Below, piece after piece: positions 26,128 to 35,153 of a stretch of 64,000 nucleotides of DNA. Each line of letters begins with the position of its first letter. Positions within the stretch are counted from its first letter, which is position 1. Source of the stretch: Streptomyces rhizosphaerihabitans (lineage in GTDB: Bacteria; Actinomycetota; Actinomycetes; Streptomycetales; Streptomycetaceae); assembly GCF_025399795.1 (NCBI RefSeq), contig NZ_JAODTZ010000004.1, positions 186,001-250,000 of the forward strand. The letters are read 5' to 3'. Made by a program: the position numbers and the translations under genes. Below the pieces are notes generated by a model that saw only the letters and a program-made list of their open reading frames with translations, was not told where the DNA came from and ran no database searches.

Positions 26128-26931
26128 CTACCCGCGTACGTACAGGGGCTCGCCCGGAGGCGTCGCCCCGGCCGGCAGAAGTGCCAGGTCGAGGCCGCGC
26201 ACCAGGCGGGCCCTCAGTGTTTCGTCGGCCGCGAGCCGCTGGGCCACCGCGCGGGCGGTCTCGGCGGGGGCGGCCGACGGGTCGAGCACGAGGGCGAGGG
26301 TGCCGTCCGCCGGACCGGGGACGAGATGGGCGCGGACCACCAGGGGCTCGGCGGCGACCGCGGCCCGTACGGCCCCGACCACGGCCGGGTCGGCGAGCGG
26401 ATCGGCGGTGGTACGTCCCTCGGCGAGCGCCAGCAGCGCGGATCCCGTGAGCTCGAAGGACACCGGCCCGGCCAGGTCCAGCACGATCGTGTCGGCCTTC
26501 TCGTGCGCCGCGGCCTCCAGGACCTGACGCAGGCGGGCGGCGACGGGGCGGGCCCCGGGATCCCAGCGGGCCAGCGATTCCGTGGACGTGAAGGCGGGCA
26601 GGGCCGTGCGGTTCCCCGCCTTGAGCGTGGGCACCGCCATGTCACTGGTCTTCTCGCGGCGCAGCCCGTTCTCGTCCTCCTCGACCTCGCCGAGAATCGC
26701 CACGACGGGCACGAGCAGCCGGGCACCCTCGAGTGCCTCCAGAACCGGCGGTACGGCAGTGCGGTCCGCGGACCAGGCGACGAGCGCCGCGCTCAGCCGC
26801 GGATCGGCGGAGCCGTCGTCGTCGGGGAAGCCTGGGTCGGGAATGTTCTTGTTCGCCACGGTCCCCGACCCTATCGGGGGAATGCTGCTGCGCTTGTGCG
26901 GCCCCTGAAACCCGGAGTTGACGGAACTCAT
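26128..26931 (-). CDS. SseB family protein
   Basis: 267 aa with ATG at 26931; a GTG at 26859 (V-A-N-K-N-I-P-D-P-G-F-P) is an equally good start and would give 243 aa. Two alpha+beta SseB-type domains: LLVPVVAILGEVEEDENGLR and AVPTLKAGNRTALPAFTSTE..., followed by an enhanced-serine-sensitivity-like second half. SseB in E. coli affects serine sensitivity and sulfur transfer; here the role is unknown. Divergent from the serine hydrolase gene; the 77-bp gap would hold both promoters. Confidence 0.85.
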   Translation of the reverse strand: MSSVNSGFQGPHKRSSIPPIGSGTVANKNIPDPGFPDDDGSADPRLSAALVAWSADRTAVPPVLEALEGARLLVPVVAILGEVEEDENGLRREKTSDMAVPTLKAGNRTALPAFTSTESLARWDPGARPVAARLRQVLEAAAHEKADTIVLDLAGPVSFELTGSALLALAEGRTTADPLADPAVVGAVRAAVAAEPLVVRAHLVPGPADGTLALVLDPSAAPAETARAVAQRLAADETLRARLVRGLDLALLPAGATPPGEPLYVRG

Positions 26932-27008
26932 CGGTTTCTCAGTCTTCCCTGACACACCTCTAACACGCGTCTAACCGCGGACACAGCCCGGCCGTCCAGC
27001 ATCACCGA

Positions 27009-27983
27009 ATGGACCGTCACAGAGCACGCGGGCGTCGCGCCCGGCCCTCCCGACGCAAGCCTCTCCTCTACACCGTGGTGGCCTCCGCGGTGCTCGTCGG
27101 AGCCACGGCGGCCGGGACGGTGTACATGAAGGCACAGGCGCACGACGGCCCGGCCGTCGTATCGTCGGCGGCGGCGGCGACGGCGACGGCATCCCCCTCT
27201 TCGTCGCCGGCCGCCGGCGAGGAGGCATCGGTGGAACCCGTGGCGGAGCCCTCCGTGGACCGGGACGCGCTGCTCGCGAAGGCGCTGAAGGCGGTGCCCG
27301 TGGCGGACGGCGCGAAGACGGCGGTCGCCGTCCTCGACCTCGACTCCGGCGAGAGCGCCGCCCACGGCGACACCGCCTTCGACACCGCGAGCATCGTCAA
27401 GGTGAACATCCTGGCCACGCTGCTCCTCCAGGCGCAGGACGCGGACCGGCATCTCACCACGCAGGAGAAGACGTACGCCACCGCGATGATCGAGAACAGC
27501 GACAACGCGTCGGCGACCGCACTGTGGGCCGCGATCGGCCGGGCCGACGGACTCGACACCGCGAACAAGCGCTTCGGCCTGACGGACACGCAGGGCGGCG
27601 ACGGCGAGCTGTGGGGCCTGACCCAGACCACGGCGAGCGACCAACTGACGTTGCTGCGCCAGGTGTTCGGGGACGACTCGAAACTCAGCGACACCTCCCG
27701 GTCCTACCTCCAGGGACTCATGGGCAAGATCGAGACCGACCAGCGGTGGGGAGTGTCGGCCGCGGCCGACGGTTCCCAATGGGCCCTGAAGAACGGGTGG
27801 TTGGCGCGCAGCACCACCGGGCTGTGGGACGTCAACAGCATCGGCCGGATCTCGGCCGACGGCCACGACTACCTGGTGGCGACGCTGTCGAACGGGAACT
27901 CCACGCAGGCCAAGGGTATTTCGCTGGTGGAAGCGGTGGCGAAGGCCGCACTGTCCGCGTTCCAGGACGCGGCCGAGGACTGA
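27009..27983 (+). CDS. Membrane-anchored class-A-beta-lactamase-like serine hydrolase
   Basis: 324 aa. Arg-rich start, one hydrophobic anchor (LLYTVVASAVLVGATAAGTVYM, residues 19-40), Ala/Ser/Pro linker, then a penicillin-recognising serine hydrolase domain: S-I-V-K (S-x-x-K active-site motif) about residue 133, E-N-S-D-N-A-S-A (S-D-N) near 161, and K-N-G-W in place of K-T-G near 259. The altered third motif means beta-lactamase activity cannot be assumed; a D,D-peptidase-like or non-catalytic role is possible. Extracellular, membrane-tethered. Confidence 0.85.
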   Translation: MDRHRARGRRARPSRRKPLLYTVVASAVLVGATAAGTVYMKAQAHDGPAVVSSAAAATATASPSSSPAAGEEASVEPVAEPSVDRDALLAKALKAVPVADGAKTAVAVLDLDSGESAAHGDTAFDTASIVKVNILATLLLQAQDADRHLTTQEKTYATAMIENSDNASATALWAAIGRADGLDTANKRFGLTDTQGGDGELWGLTQTTASDQLTLLRQVFGDDSKLSDTSRSYLQGLMGKIETDQRWGVSAAADGSQWALKNGWLARSTTGLWDVNSIGRISADGHDYLVATLSNGNSTQAKGISLVEAVAKAALSAFQDAAED

Positions 27984-28049
27984 GGACCGAAGGCTGGGGA
28001 CGGAAGGTCGGAGACGGAAAGCCGGGTGCGGAAGGCCGAGGCCCAGAAC

Positions 28050-28090
28050 TCAGTGCTCAGGGCTCAGGGCTCAGGGCTCAGGGCTCAGGA
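28050..28090. repeat. 7-bp tandem repeat GGGCTCA
   Basis: Between the serine hydrolase and mycosin genes (convergent) GGGCTCA is repeated four times in tandem, with further degenerate copies on the left. Upstream at 27983-28045 a GGACGGAAG-like 12-15-bp motif is repeated three times. Non-coding. Confidence 0.85.
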
Positions 28091-28109
28091 TCCAGGGGTG
28101 GGACAGCCG

Positions 28110-29507
28110 TCAGGACCGGCCGAAGGGGTGCAAGCCTCTGCGGCCGCGCCACAAGAACACCGCTGTCGCCAGCAGGGCCAGGCCCAGGGCGCCCGCGAGC
28201 GGACCGGCCCAGTCGGCGGAACTGCCGCCGTTGTCGGGGGCGTCGGGGCCGGTGCCGAAGTACTTCTGGCCGTACGCCGCCGACTTGAGGCCCTGCGGCT
28301 TGAGCCGGCCGGCCGCCTCGATGGCGGCGGCGGGGTCGATGAAGCCGAAGCCGCGGGAGTCGTCCCGGCCCCCGGAGGGAACGTTGCGGGCGGTGTCCTC
28401 GAGGACCTGCTTGATCTGGGCCGGGGACAGACCCGGGTGGGCGGCCTCGATGAGTGCGACCGCGCCGGAGACGAACGCGGACGCCGCGCTGGTGCCCCAG
28501 CCCTCGTAGTACCGGTCGTCCGGGTCCGCGATGACGACGTCGACGCCCGGGGCGCTGACGGTGGCGTACCAGCGACGGGTGGAGAAGGAGGCGTGGGTTC
28601 CGTAGCGGTCGACGGCGGTCGCCGAGATCACGCCGGGGTACGCGGCGGGGTACGAGATGTGGTCGCCCTTCTCCCCGCCGTTGCCGGCCGAGGCGACGAC
28701 GACGGCACCCTTCTTCAGCGCGTACTGGACGGCTTCGTCCTCGGCGGGCTCGGGGTGGGCGGACTTGGAGTCGTCGCCGAGGGAGAGGTTGATGACGTCG
28801 GCGCCGTGGTCGGTGGCCCAGCGGATGCCCTCGGCGAGTGCGTTGCCACGGGTGTTGCGGGCCTTGGAGCGGGCCGGGTCCTTGTCTTCGAGAATGACGC
28901 GGACGGGCAGGATCTTCGCCTCCGGGGCGATGCCCATGACGCCGTCGGCGTCACCCGGCCCGTGGCCGTGCCCGGCGATGATGCCCGCCATGGCGGTGCC
29001 GTGCCGGGCCCAGGTCACGTCACCGCGGCTCGCGCCGAAACCGACCAGGTCCTTGTCCGCGAGCACATTGCCCTTGAGGTCCGGGTGCAGGGCGTCGACG
29101 CCGGTGTCGAGGACGGCGACGGTGATGCCCTTGCCCTTGGTCGTACGCCACGCCTGCTGTGTGTGCATCGCGTCGAGGCCCCACTGCTGGGCACGTATCC
29201 CGTCGGCGTGCGCCGCGGTCGAGGGCACCAGGGCGAGGGAGGCGGCGAGGACGGCGGCGAGGGCGCCGGACCTGCGGGAGAGCAGGGGCCCGCGGACCGC
29301 CGGGGCCGCGCGCGGGGGCCGGGCGCTGTCGGCGGCGGGGGCCGTGCGGAGCGGCCCTGACATCGGACTCCGCCGGACCGGGGCGCGCTCCGCGGCCGCG
29401 GTCGTCACTCCGGTCGTGCCGGTCGTGCCGGAGGCTGTGCTCGTACCGGAGGCGCCGGTCGCTCCGGTCTGCTGACTACGGCCGGCGGGGCCGGTGTTGT
29501 GGGTCAT
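28110..29507 (-). CDS. Type VII secretion-associated subtilisin-like protease (mycosin family)
   Basis: 465 aa. A Thr/Gly-rich cytoplasmic N-terminus of about 75 residues, a signal segment (GALAAVLAASLALVPSTAAHA), the S8 catalytic domain with Asp in A-V-L-D-T-G-V-D, His in R-H-G-T-A-M-A-G-I-I-A-G and Ser in G-T-S-A-A-S-A-F-V-S-G-A-V, and a C-terminal membrane anchor (LAGALGLALLATAVFLW) ending R-G-R-R-G-L-H. This is the mycosin architecture. No EccB-E, EsxA-like or PE/PPE gene is in the window, so it is an orphan. Its start overlaps the stop of the large Pro/Ser-rich gene by 4 bp (ATGA): the two are coupled. Confidence 0.92.
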   Translation of the reverse strand: MTHNTGPAGRSQQTGATGASGTSTASGTTGTTGVTTAAAERAPVRRSPMSGPLRTAPAADSARPPRAAPAVRGPLLSRRSGALAAVLAASLALVPSTAAHADGIRAQQWGLDAMHTQQAWRTTKGKGITVAVLDTGVDALHPDLKGNVLADKDLVGFGASRGDVTWARHGTAMAGIIAGHGHGPGDADGVMGIAPEAKILPVRVILEDKDPARSKARNTRGNALAEGIRWATDHGADVINLSLGDDSKSAHPEPAEDEAVQYALKKGAVVVASAGNGGEKGDHISYPAAYPGVISATAVDRYGTHASFSTRRWYATVSAPGVDVVIADPDDRYYEGWGTSAASAFVSGAVALIEAAHPGLSPAQIKQVLEDTARNVPSGGRDDSRGFGFIDPAAAIEAAGRLKPQGLKSAAYGQKYFGTGPDAPDNGGSSADWAGPLAGALGLALLATAVFLWRGRRGLHPFGRS

Positions 29508-32500
29508 GAGGGCTTCTCCGTGGCCGAGGTGACGGTCTTGCGGAGGCCTCGCTCGACCCGGTCGGCGAGGCCCTGCGCCTCATGGCCGAGGCCCGCCTGG
29601 GCCGGGGCCGTGGTCGAGTCCGGCTTCATCGCGTCGGCGGCGGGCTGCGGGGTGGCGACCGTGCGCCCGTCGGCGAACCCGGAGACCGCGTACACGACGA
29701 CTGGGGCGTCCGTGAGGACCGCCTCGGTCCAGGAAGCGCGCTGTGCCTTGCCGAAGCCCTCGGCGGCGGTGCCCTTCGCCGCGTAGGGGCGGGGCATCAG
29801 GTCGGTGCGCCGGGCCAGGCCCTCCTTGCGGAAGCGGGCCTTCAGGGAGGTCATGCCCGCCGCGTCCGCCTTGGTGAACAGCAGGCCGACGGTGGTGACA
29901 TGGCTCCGGGTCGCGTCCACGTAGGTGGCACGCAGCAGCCGCAGGCAGCCGACGGGGGCGAGGGCCTGGCGCAGCAGCGGGTCGAAGGCGTCCTTGCAGC
30001 CGGAGTCCGGGGCGACGGCGATCCGGGTCCAGGTGCGGTCGGAGCCGCCGGGGCCCGCTCCGTCGCCGCGCACGGTCGGCGGGAAGAGCTGGTCCACCGG
30101 CACGCTGTGCCAGAGCTCTCCGGCCGCCGTGAAGGCACCGGGCGAACCGGGTCCGTCCGCGTTGTCGCCGGTGAGCCAACTCCCGGTCACCGCACCGCCG
30201 ATGAGCCCGAGTCCGAGGACGACACAGGCCGCGGCGGCCACGGTACGGGGCCGGGCCCGCCCACGGAGCGGACGCACCCGCGCGGTGTCGCCGCCGTACG
30301 TCTCGGGCTCCGCGAAGGACACGAAGGGGCGCTGCGGGCCCGGGGCTCCCTCGGCAGGCGCTGCCGGCGGGGGCGGGGTGAACGAGGGCGTGACCGCGGA
30401 GGGCACAGCGGGCTCCTCGCCCCGTCCAGGCCACAGCCCCCTGCTCGTCTCCGTGAGCCGCTCCCCGGATACGGCGGCCGGCCCTGCCACTCCGGTCCGC
30501 GACGACGGCGCGGACTCGGACGGATACAGAGGCTCGGCGGTATACAGCGACTCGGAGGGCCCTGAGAGGCCGGAGGGCCGTGACGGCTCGGACGGGCGGG
30601 AGGGTGCGGAGGCGCGTGGGGGCTCTGCCGGACGCGGAAGCTCCGACGGGCGTGCGGACGCGGAGCGCCGCGAGGGGTCGAAGTCGCGCGCCGGATCGGA
30701 GGACCGCGAGGGCTCGGACGGCGACGAGGGCTCGGAGGGGCGCGGGGGTTCGAAGGCGCGCCGGGGCTCGGACGGGCGCTGCGGCGCGGCGGGGTGCGAC
30801 AGCCGGGCGGGACGCTGCCCAGGGCGCTGTGTCCCGCCGGGCCGCGACGGTCCGGCGGGGTGCGGCGCCCCATCGGGACGCGTCGGCTCGGCTGACGCGG
30901 GCGGCGCGTCCGGGAAGCGTGCGGAGGCCGCGGGGGGCGGCGGGGTCGACGTCCCCGGCCGCGCCTCGGGGCGCAGACGGGGGAAGCGCCTGGCCTCCGG
31001 CCCGGACACGGATGCGGGACCCTGCGAAGCGGCGTCCGACGCGGAGCGCTCCGAGGCCGCCGACGGCGGGGCCGGGCGCTCCGAAGGGGGTGCCGCGGAG
31101 CCGTACGGGACGGCTTCCGACGCGGCGCCCGGGCCGGTGGACGCCGTTGCCGTGCTCTTTGCGCCGGACGGTGCGGTACCGGTCGAGGCGGACCGTGGCG
31201 CGTCGGCCCCCGGAGTACCGGAAGGGGCTGACCCCGCCGAGGCGGAGGCGGACCACGGCCTACCGGGCGAGACGGACCGCGGCGTACCGGGCACGGCCGA
31301 CCCGGGCGCGGCTGACGTCGGCCTGCCCGACGAAGCAGAACCCGGCGTACCCGCCGGGGACCCCGGACTACCGGGCGAAGCAGCCCCCGGCCCACCGGGC
31401 GAGACCGACCTCGGCCTGCCCGACGAAACAGAACCCGGCGTACCCGCCGAGGACCCCGGACTACCGGGCGAAGCAGCCCCCGGCGTACCGGATGAGACGG
31501 GTCGCGGCCCACCGGGCGAGACCGACCCCGGCGCACCCGACGAGACAGGTCCCCGCCCACCGGGCGAGACCGACCCCGACTCGCTGGGCGATGTGGACGT
31601 CGGCCTGCCGAACGAGGCTGGTCCCGGTGTTCCGGGGGCAGCCGAACCCGGCGCACCGGGCGAGGCGGACCCGGGCGCACCGGTCGTGGCGGACCCCGGC
31701 CCTGCAGGCGCGCGGAACCCCGGCGCACCGTGCGCAACCGGCCCCGCGGCGGACGAGGCGCCCCCCGCCATGCCGGACCACGGCCTGCCGGCAGACGCGG
31801 ACGCCGATATACCGGACGAGGCCGACCCCGGCTCGGAAGGTGTAGCGGGCCTCGGGGAAGGCGTCGTACCGGATGCTTCGTCCGATTCCGTCGAGGTGTC
31901 GAAGAAGTCGAAGGAACGCGGCGGCGAAGGCACCCGCGAGGCCCGTACGGGTCCCGGCGGTGAGACCGGCGCGGAATTCGGCGCGGATGCGGAGGCCGAC
32001 GGGGAAGTCGCGGTGGCAGTCGGCGCGGAACCGCCTCCGGAGGACCGGAACCCGCCTCCGCCCGCGGACGGTCCGCCCGGCGAACCGGACCACTCCCGCG
32101 TCGACGGCGGCCCGAGGGGCTGGGGCGGCACAGACGGAGCCACGCCACGGGGCGGGCTCGCGGGGCGCGGCGGGACCGCCGGGGCGTGGTTGGGCGCGGC
32201 GTACCCGAACGCAGACCCGGCCCCGGACGCGGACCCGGACGCTTGCGTGAGCGGCGAGGGATCCTCGGCGGACCAGTCCTCCCCGCCCGACAGGGACGGC
32301 TCGGGCGACCGGGCCGGCTTCGGGGGAGTCGGTCCGGCGGATGGGGTGGTCCGAGCGGACCGGGCCGCCGCAGCCGGAGGGGTCGACGGAAGCGGAGGGT
32401 GGGCCGGAGCAGCTGGAGCCGGTGGGTTCTTCGGGGCCGACGGGGTCTGGGAGCCCGGCGGGGCGTCGGCAGGTGAGCCGGCAGGGCGCTGGGGATTCGA

Positions 32501-32524
32501 GGCACGCCGCGCTTCCGTACTCAT
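29504..32524 (-). CDS. Large Pro/Ser/Gly/Ala-rich single-pass membrane protein
   Basis: 1006 aa. About the first 740 residues are low-complexity, rich in Pro, Ser, Gly, Ala and Arg, with PGSxSPGxP-type repeats at about residues 270-440 and charged P-x-x-P-S-E-P blocks after that. A single hydrophobic segment follows (VAAAACVVLGLGLIGGAVTGSWL, about residues 765-787), then an ordered exported domain of 220 residues with two Cys (G-C-K-D-A-F-D-P-L-L-R-Q-A-L, V-G-C-L-R). A cytoplasmic disordered arm and an external domain are inferred. It overlaps the mycosin gene by 4 bp, making the pair an operon; the external domain may be the mycosin substrate or partner. No family recognised for the N-terminal part. 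Confidence 0.75.
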   Translation of the reverse strand: MSTEARRASNPQRPAGSPADAPPGSQTPSAPKNPPAPAAPAHPPLPSTPPAAAARSARTTPSAGPTPPKPARSPEPSLSGGEDWSAEDPSPLTQASGSASGAGSAFGYAAPNHAPAVPPRPASPPRGVAPSVPPQPLGPPSTREWSGSPGGPSAGGGGFRSSGGGSAPTATATSPSASASAPNSAPVSPPGPVRASRVPSPPRSFDFFDTSTESDEASGTTPSPRPATPSEPGSASSGISASASAGRPWSGMAGGASSAAGPVAHGAPGFRAPAGPGSATTGAPGSASPGAPGSAAPGTPGPASFGRPTSTSPSESGSVSPGGRGPVSSGAPGSVSPGGPRPVSSGTPGAASPGSPGSSAGTPGSVSSGRPRSVSPGGPGAASPGSPGSPAGTPGSASSGRPTSAAPGSAVPGTPRSVSPGRPWSASASAGSAPSGTPGADAPRSASTGTAPSGAKSTATASTGPGAASEAVPYGSAAPPSERPAPPSAASERSASDAASQGPASVSGPEARRFPRLRPEARPGTSTPPPPAASARFPDAPPASAEPTRPDGAPHPAGPSRPGGTQRPGQRPARLSHPAAPQRPSEPRRAFEPPRPSEPSSPSEPSRSSDPARDFDPSRRSASARPSELPRPAEPPRASAPSRPSEPSRPSGLSGPSESLYTAEPLYPSESAPSSRTGVAGPAAVSGERLTETSRGLWPGRGEEPAVPSAVTPSFTPPPPAAPAEGAPGPQRPFVSFAEPETYGGDTARVRPLRGRARPRTVAAAACVVLGLGLIGGAVTGSWLTGDNADGPGSPGAFTAAGELWHSVPVDQLFPPTVRGDGAGPGGSDRTWTRIAVAPDSGCKDAFDPLLRQALAPVGCLRLLRATYVDATRSHVTTVGLLFTKADAAGMTSLKARFRKEGLARRTDLMPRPYAAKGTAAEGFGKAQRASWTEAVLTDAPVVVYAVSGFADGRTVATPQPAADAMKPDSTTAPAQAGLGHEAQGLADRVERGLRKTVTSATEKPS
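31318..31485. repeat. 93-bp direct repeat inside the Pro/Ser-rich gene
   Basis: A segment of about 74 bp beginning TCGGCCTGCCCGACGAA (31318) recurs at 31411, spacing 93 bp, with two or three changes. It encodes a repeat of 31 residues in the low-complexity arm and points to repeat expansion by slippage or recombination. Confidence 0.8.
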
Positions 32525-32795
32525 GCACCCCCCGTTTCCTCGTACCGGGCTGTCGGCCGCCCCGGAGCTCGGCGAGCCGTTTCGTCACGTGCGGAAGAGG
32601 ATCGCCACGGGCACGCATACCCGCGCCGGTGGACCGTCACCCCGGGCAGGGCCCGCCGGGGCAAGGTCGTTCCTCCCTGCGTCCGCGTCACTCTACGGGT
32701 TGACGCGCGTCCGGCGGGAACCAGTACGAGGCCTCGGGGCATCTGCCCGGAACGTCCCCCTACCCTGCGGTAATCGAGTCTGGCAGTCTTCGGTC

Positions 32796-33998
32796 ATGAC
32801 TGCCCGTGCCGCCGACAGGGCCCGCTATGACCGGGCCACCGCTCACCTCGACGCCCCCGTCGCGATCGTGGACCTGGAGGCCTTCGACGCGAACGCGGAC
32901 GACCTCGTCCGCAGGGCCGGCGGCAAGCCGATCCGTGTCGCCAGCAAGTCCGTCCGATGCCGCACCCTCCTGGAACGCGTCCTGGACCGGGACGGCTTCG
33001 CGGGGATCATGTCCTTCACCCTCGCCGAGTCGCTGTGGCTGGCCAGGTCGGGTTTCGACGACGTCCTGCTCGCCTATCCATCGGCCGACCGCAAGAGCTA
33101 CGCCGAGCTGGCTGGCGACCCCAAGCTCGCCGCCGCGGTGACCGTCATGGTCGACGACCCGGCGCAGCTCCGTCTCATCGACGAGGCACGCCAGGGTGGC
33201 ACCGAGGTGGTGCGGGTCTGTCTTGAGCTGGACACCTCGCTCAAGCTGTTCGGCGGCCGGGTGCGGGTCGGAGCGCTGCGTTCGCCGCTGCACTCCCCCG
33301 CCCAGGTGGCGGAGATGGCCCGTGCCGTCAAACGCGCCCCGGGGTTCAAGCTGGTGGGGATCATGGCGTACGAGGGCCACATCGCGGGCGTCGGCGACGC
33401 GATCTCGGGACGGCCGCTGCGCTCGCGTGCCGTACGGCTGATGCAGGCCACCGCCCGCAAGGAGCTCGCCCAGCGGCGCGCGGAGGTCGTCCGGGCGGTA
33501 CGGGCCATCGAGCCGGACCTCGAATTCGTCAACGGCGGCGGCACCGGCAGTGTCCAGCACACGGCCGCCGAGGACGCCGTCACGGAGATCGCGGCCGGGT
33601 CGGGGCTCTATGTGCCGAGGCTCTTCGACAACTACACGTCCTTCAGCGGACGCCCCGCCGCGCTGTTCGCACAGCCCGTCGTGCGTCGGCCCGGCGTGGG
33701 TGTGGTGACCGTGCTGGGTGGCGGATACCCCGCGTCCGGGGCCGCGGGCGCGGACCGGTTGCCCGTCCCGTATCTGCCGGAGGGACTGTCGTACGACCCC
33801 CAGGAGGGTCCCGGCGAGGTGCAGACCCCGCTGCTCGGCTCCCCGGCGGACGATCTGCTCATCGGCGACAAGGTGTGGTTCCGGCACGCGAAGGCCGGTG
33901 AGCTGTGCGAGCGGTTCGACACCCTGCACCTCGTCGAGGGCGACACGGTCACGGCCGCCGTCCCGACCTATCGCGGAGAGGGCCACACCTTCCTCTGA
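32796..33998 (+). CDS. PLP-dependent amino acid deaminase/aldolase (alanine-racemase-like N-terminal domain)
   Basis: 400 aa from ATG 32796. The N-terminal fold-type III barrel is marked by A-I-V-D-L-E-A-F-D-A-N near residue 27 and the PLP lysine in R-V-A-S-K-S-V-R-C. The C-terminal beta domain contains G-D-K-V-W-F-R-H-A-K-A-G-E-L-C-E-R-F, matching the metal/His-containing end of D-threonine aldolase and D-serine dehydratase relatives. Probable reaction: deamination or retro-aldol cleavage of a D-3-hydroxy amino acid. Divergent from the Pro/Ser-rich gene by 271 bp, where nothing specific is seen. Confidence 0.88.
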   Translation: MTARAADRARYDRATAHLDAPVAIVDLEAFDANADDLVRRAGGKPIRVASKSVRCRTLLERVLDRDGFAGIMSFTLAESLWLARSGFDDVLLAYPSADRKSYAELAGDPKLAAAVTVMVDDPAQLRLIDEARQGGTEVVRVCLELDTSLKLFGGRVRVGALRSPLHSPAQVAEMARAVKRAPGFKLVGIMAYEGHIAGVGDAISGRPLRSRAVRLMQATARKELAQRRAEVVRAVRAIEPDLEFVNGGGTGSVQHTAAEDAVTEIAAGSGLYVPRLFDNYTSFSGRPAALFAQPVVRRPGVGVVTVLGGGYPASGAAGADRLPVPYLPEGLSYDPQEGPGEVQTPLLGSPADDLLIGDKVWFRHAKAGELCERFDTLHLVEGDTVTAAVPTYRGEGHTFL

Positions 33999-34133
33999 TC
34001 CGGGGCCACACCTTCTCCGATCCGGTGAGGGCGACACCTCCGGATCCGGTGAGGGCGGCCCGCTCCGGGTAGCCGGGTAGCCGGGTGCCCGGTACGCCGG
34101 TCCCCCGGCCGGGCGGTCACCGTTCGCTTCGAC

Positions 34134-35054
34134 TCACCTCGACGGGCCGACGCTGCTGCCCACACCTCCGCCGGCGTCCTTCTCGCCGACCGAGCGGATC
34201 CCCTTGGTGATCCGGTCCATGTCGGACAGCGGCGGCCCGTCGGCGCCGGCGTCGAAGGCGAAGCGGACGATGACCGGGGACTGCGAGCCCACGCTGGACG
34301 GGAAGGCCAGCGACTCGACGTAACCCCCGGGTCCCACACCGGTCTTGACCTTCCAGCGCACGAAGTACCCGGCGCGCCCGGCGACGGCGACCGAGCCGGA
34401 CTTCACCAGCTGGTGGGAGGTGATGCCCCGGAAGGGGCGGCTGCCGACGACGTCGTGGTCGTACGCGCTGTCGGCGGCGTCCTTGATGTCCCCCTCGGCG
34501 AGGGCCTTCGGGGACGTCTCGTCGGTGGCCGTGGCCGTGCGCGAGACGACCCGGCCGCGCCGGCACAGACTGGAGTCGCCCGGACAGTCGTAGGTGCCCG
34601 GGGTCGTCAGCACCGTGTCGTGGTCGACCACGTACTGCGGTCGTGCCCAGCCGTCGAGGATCGGGAAGGTGATGCCGTCGAGTTCGTCCACGACGACGGC
34701 CGGGTCCCCGGCCGACGGCGAGGGACCGGCCGATGACGGGGACGGGCCGTCGGTCCCCGTGGGAGACGCGACGGCCGGCGTGGTCCGTGTCGCGGCCTCG
34801 TCGCCGCTGTCGTCGCGGCGCAGCAGCACGGCGCCCGTGACGATCGCGGCGACAAGCACGACGGCGGCCGTCACGAGCGCGACGGCCCTGGCCCGGCCGG
34901 AGCCGGCGCCACCGGGCGACCGGGTCTGCATCAGGGGCTGTTGGGGGGCCTCGGGCTGACGCCGGTGGTCGGTCCACGTGGTCCCGTCCCACCAGCGCTC
35001 GACGAGCGGGTACGACGGGTCGCGGTACCAGCCGGGCGGAGGCGTCATACTCAT
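34134..35054 (-). CDS. DUF2510 membrane protein
   Basis: 306 aa. N-terminal DUF2510 motif P-P-P-G-W-Y-R-D-P-S-Y-P-L-V-E-R-W-W-D-G-T-T-W-T (residues 5-28), a cytoplasmic linker, one transmembrane segment (AVALVTAAVVLVAAIVTGAVLL, about 57-78), a Thr/Pro/Ser spacer and an external domain with two Cys (Y-D-C-P-G, L-C-R-R-G) likely forming a disulfide. Function is unknown; the module is common in actinobacterial cell-envelope proteins. Start is ATG 35054 or the ATG two codons later. Small repeats (GATCCGGTGAGGGC) lie in the 135 bp after the end. Confidence 0.85.
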   Translation of the reverse strand: MSMTPPPGWYRDPSYPLVERWWDGTTWTDHRRQPEAPQQPLMQTRSPGGAGSGRARAVALVTAAVVLVAAIVTGAVLLRRDDSGDEAATRTTPAVASPTGTDGPSPSSAGPSPSAGDPAVVVDELDGITFPILDGWARPQYVVDHDTVLTTPGTYDCPGDSSLCRRGRVVSRTATATDETSPKALAEGDIKDAADSAYDHDVVGSRPFRGITSHQLVKSGSVAVAGRAGYFVRWKVKTGVGPGGYVESLAFPSSVGSQSPVIVRFAFDAGADGPPLSDMDRITKGIRSVGEKDAGGGVGSSVGPSR

Positions 35055-35153
35055 CCCGGCACTCTAGGACGTGCCGGGAACGGGCGGTACACGGTGTCCG
35101 CCAGGACGGGTACGGCCGGACCGTCCGGCCCCGCGACCCGTACCGCGACGGTC

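Noticed and set aside
28110..29507. Type VII secretion locus
   Set aside because: Only the mycosin is present; no EccB, EccC, EccD, EccE or Esx-like genes in the window.
29925..32795. Very long open frame on the plus strand that extends the deaminase/aldolase upstream
   Set aside because: It is antisense to the Pro/Ser-rich gene; codon-position GC bias of that gene keeps the opposite frame open. The recognisable enzyme begins only at 32796.
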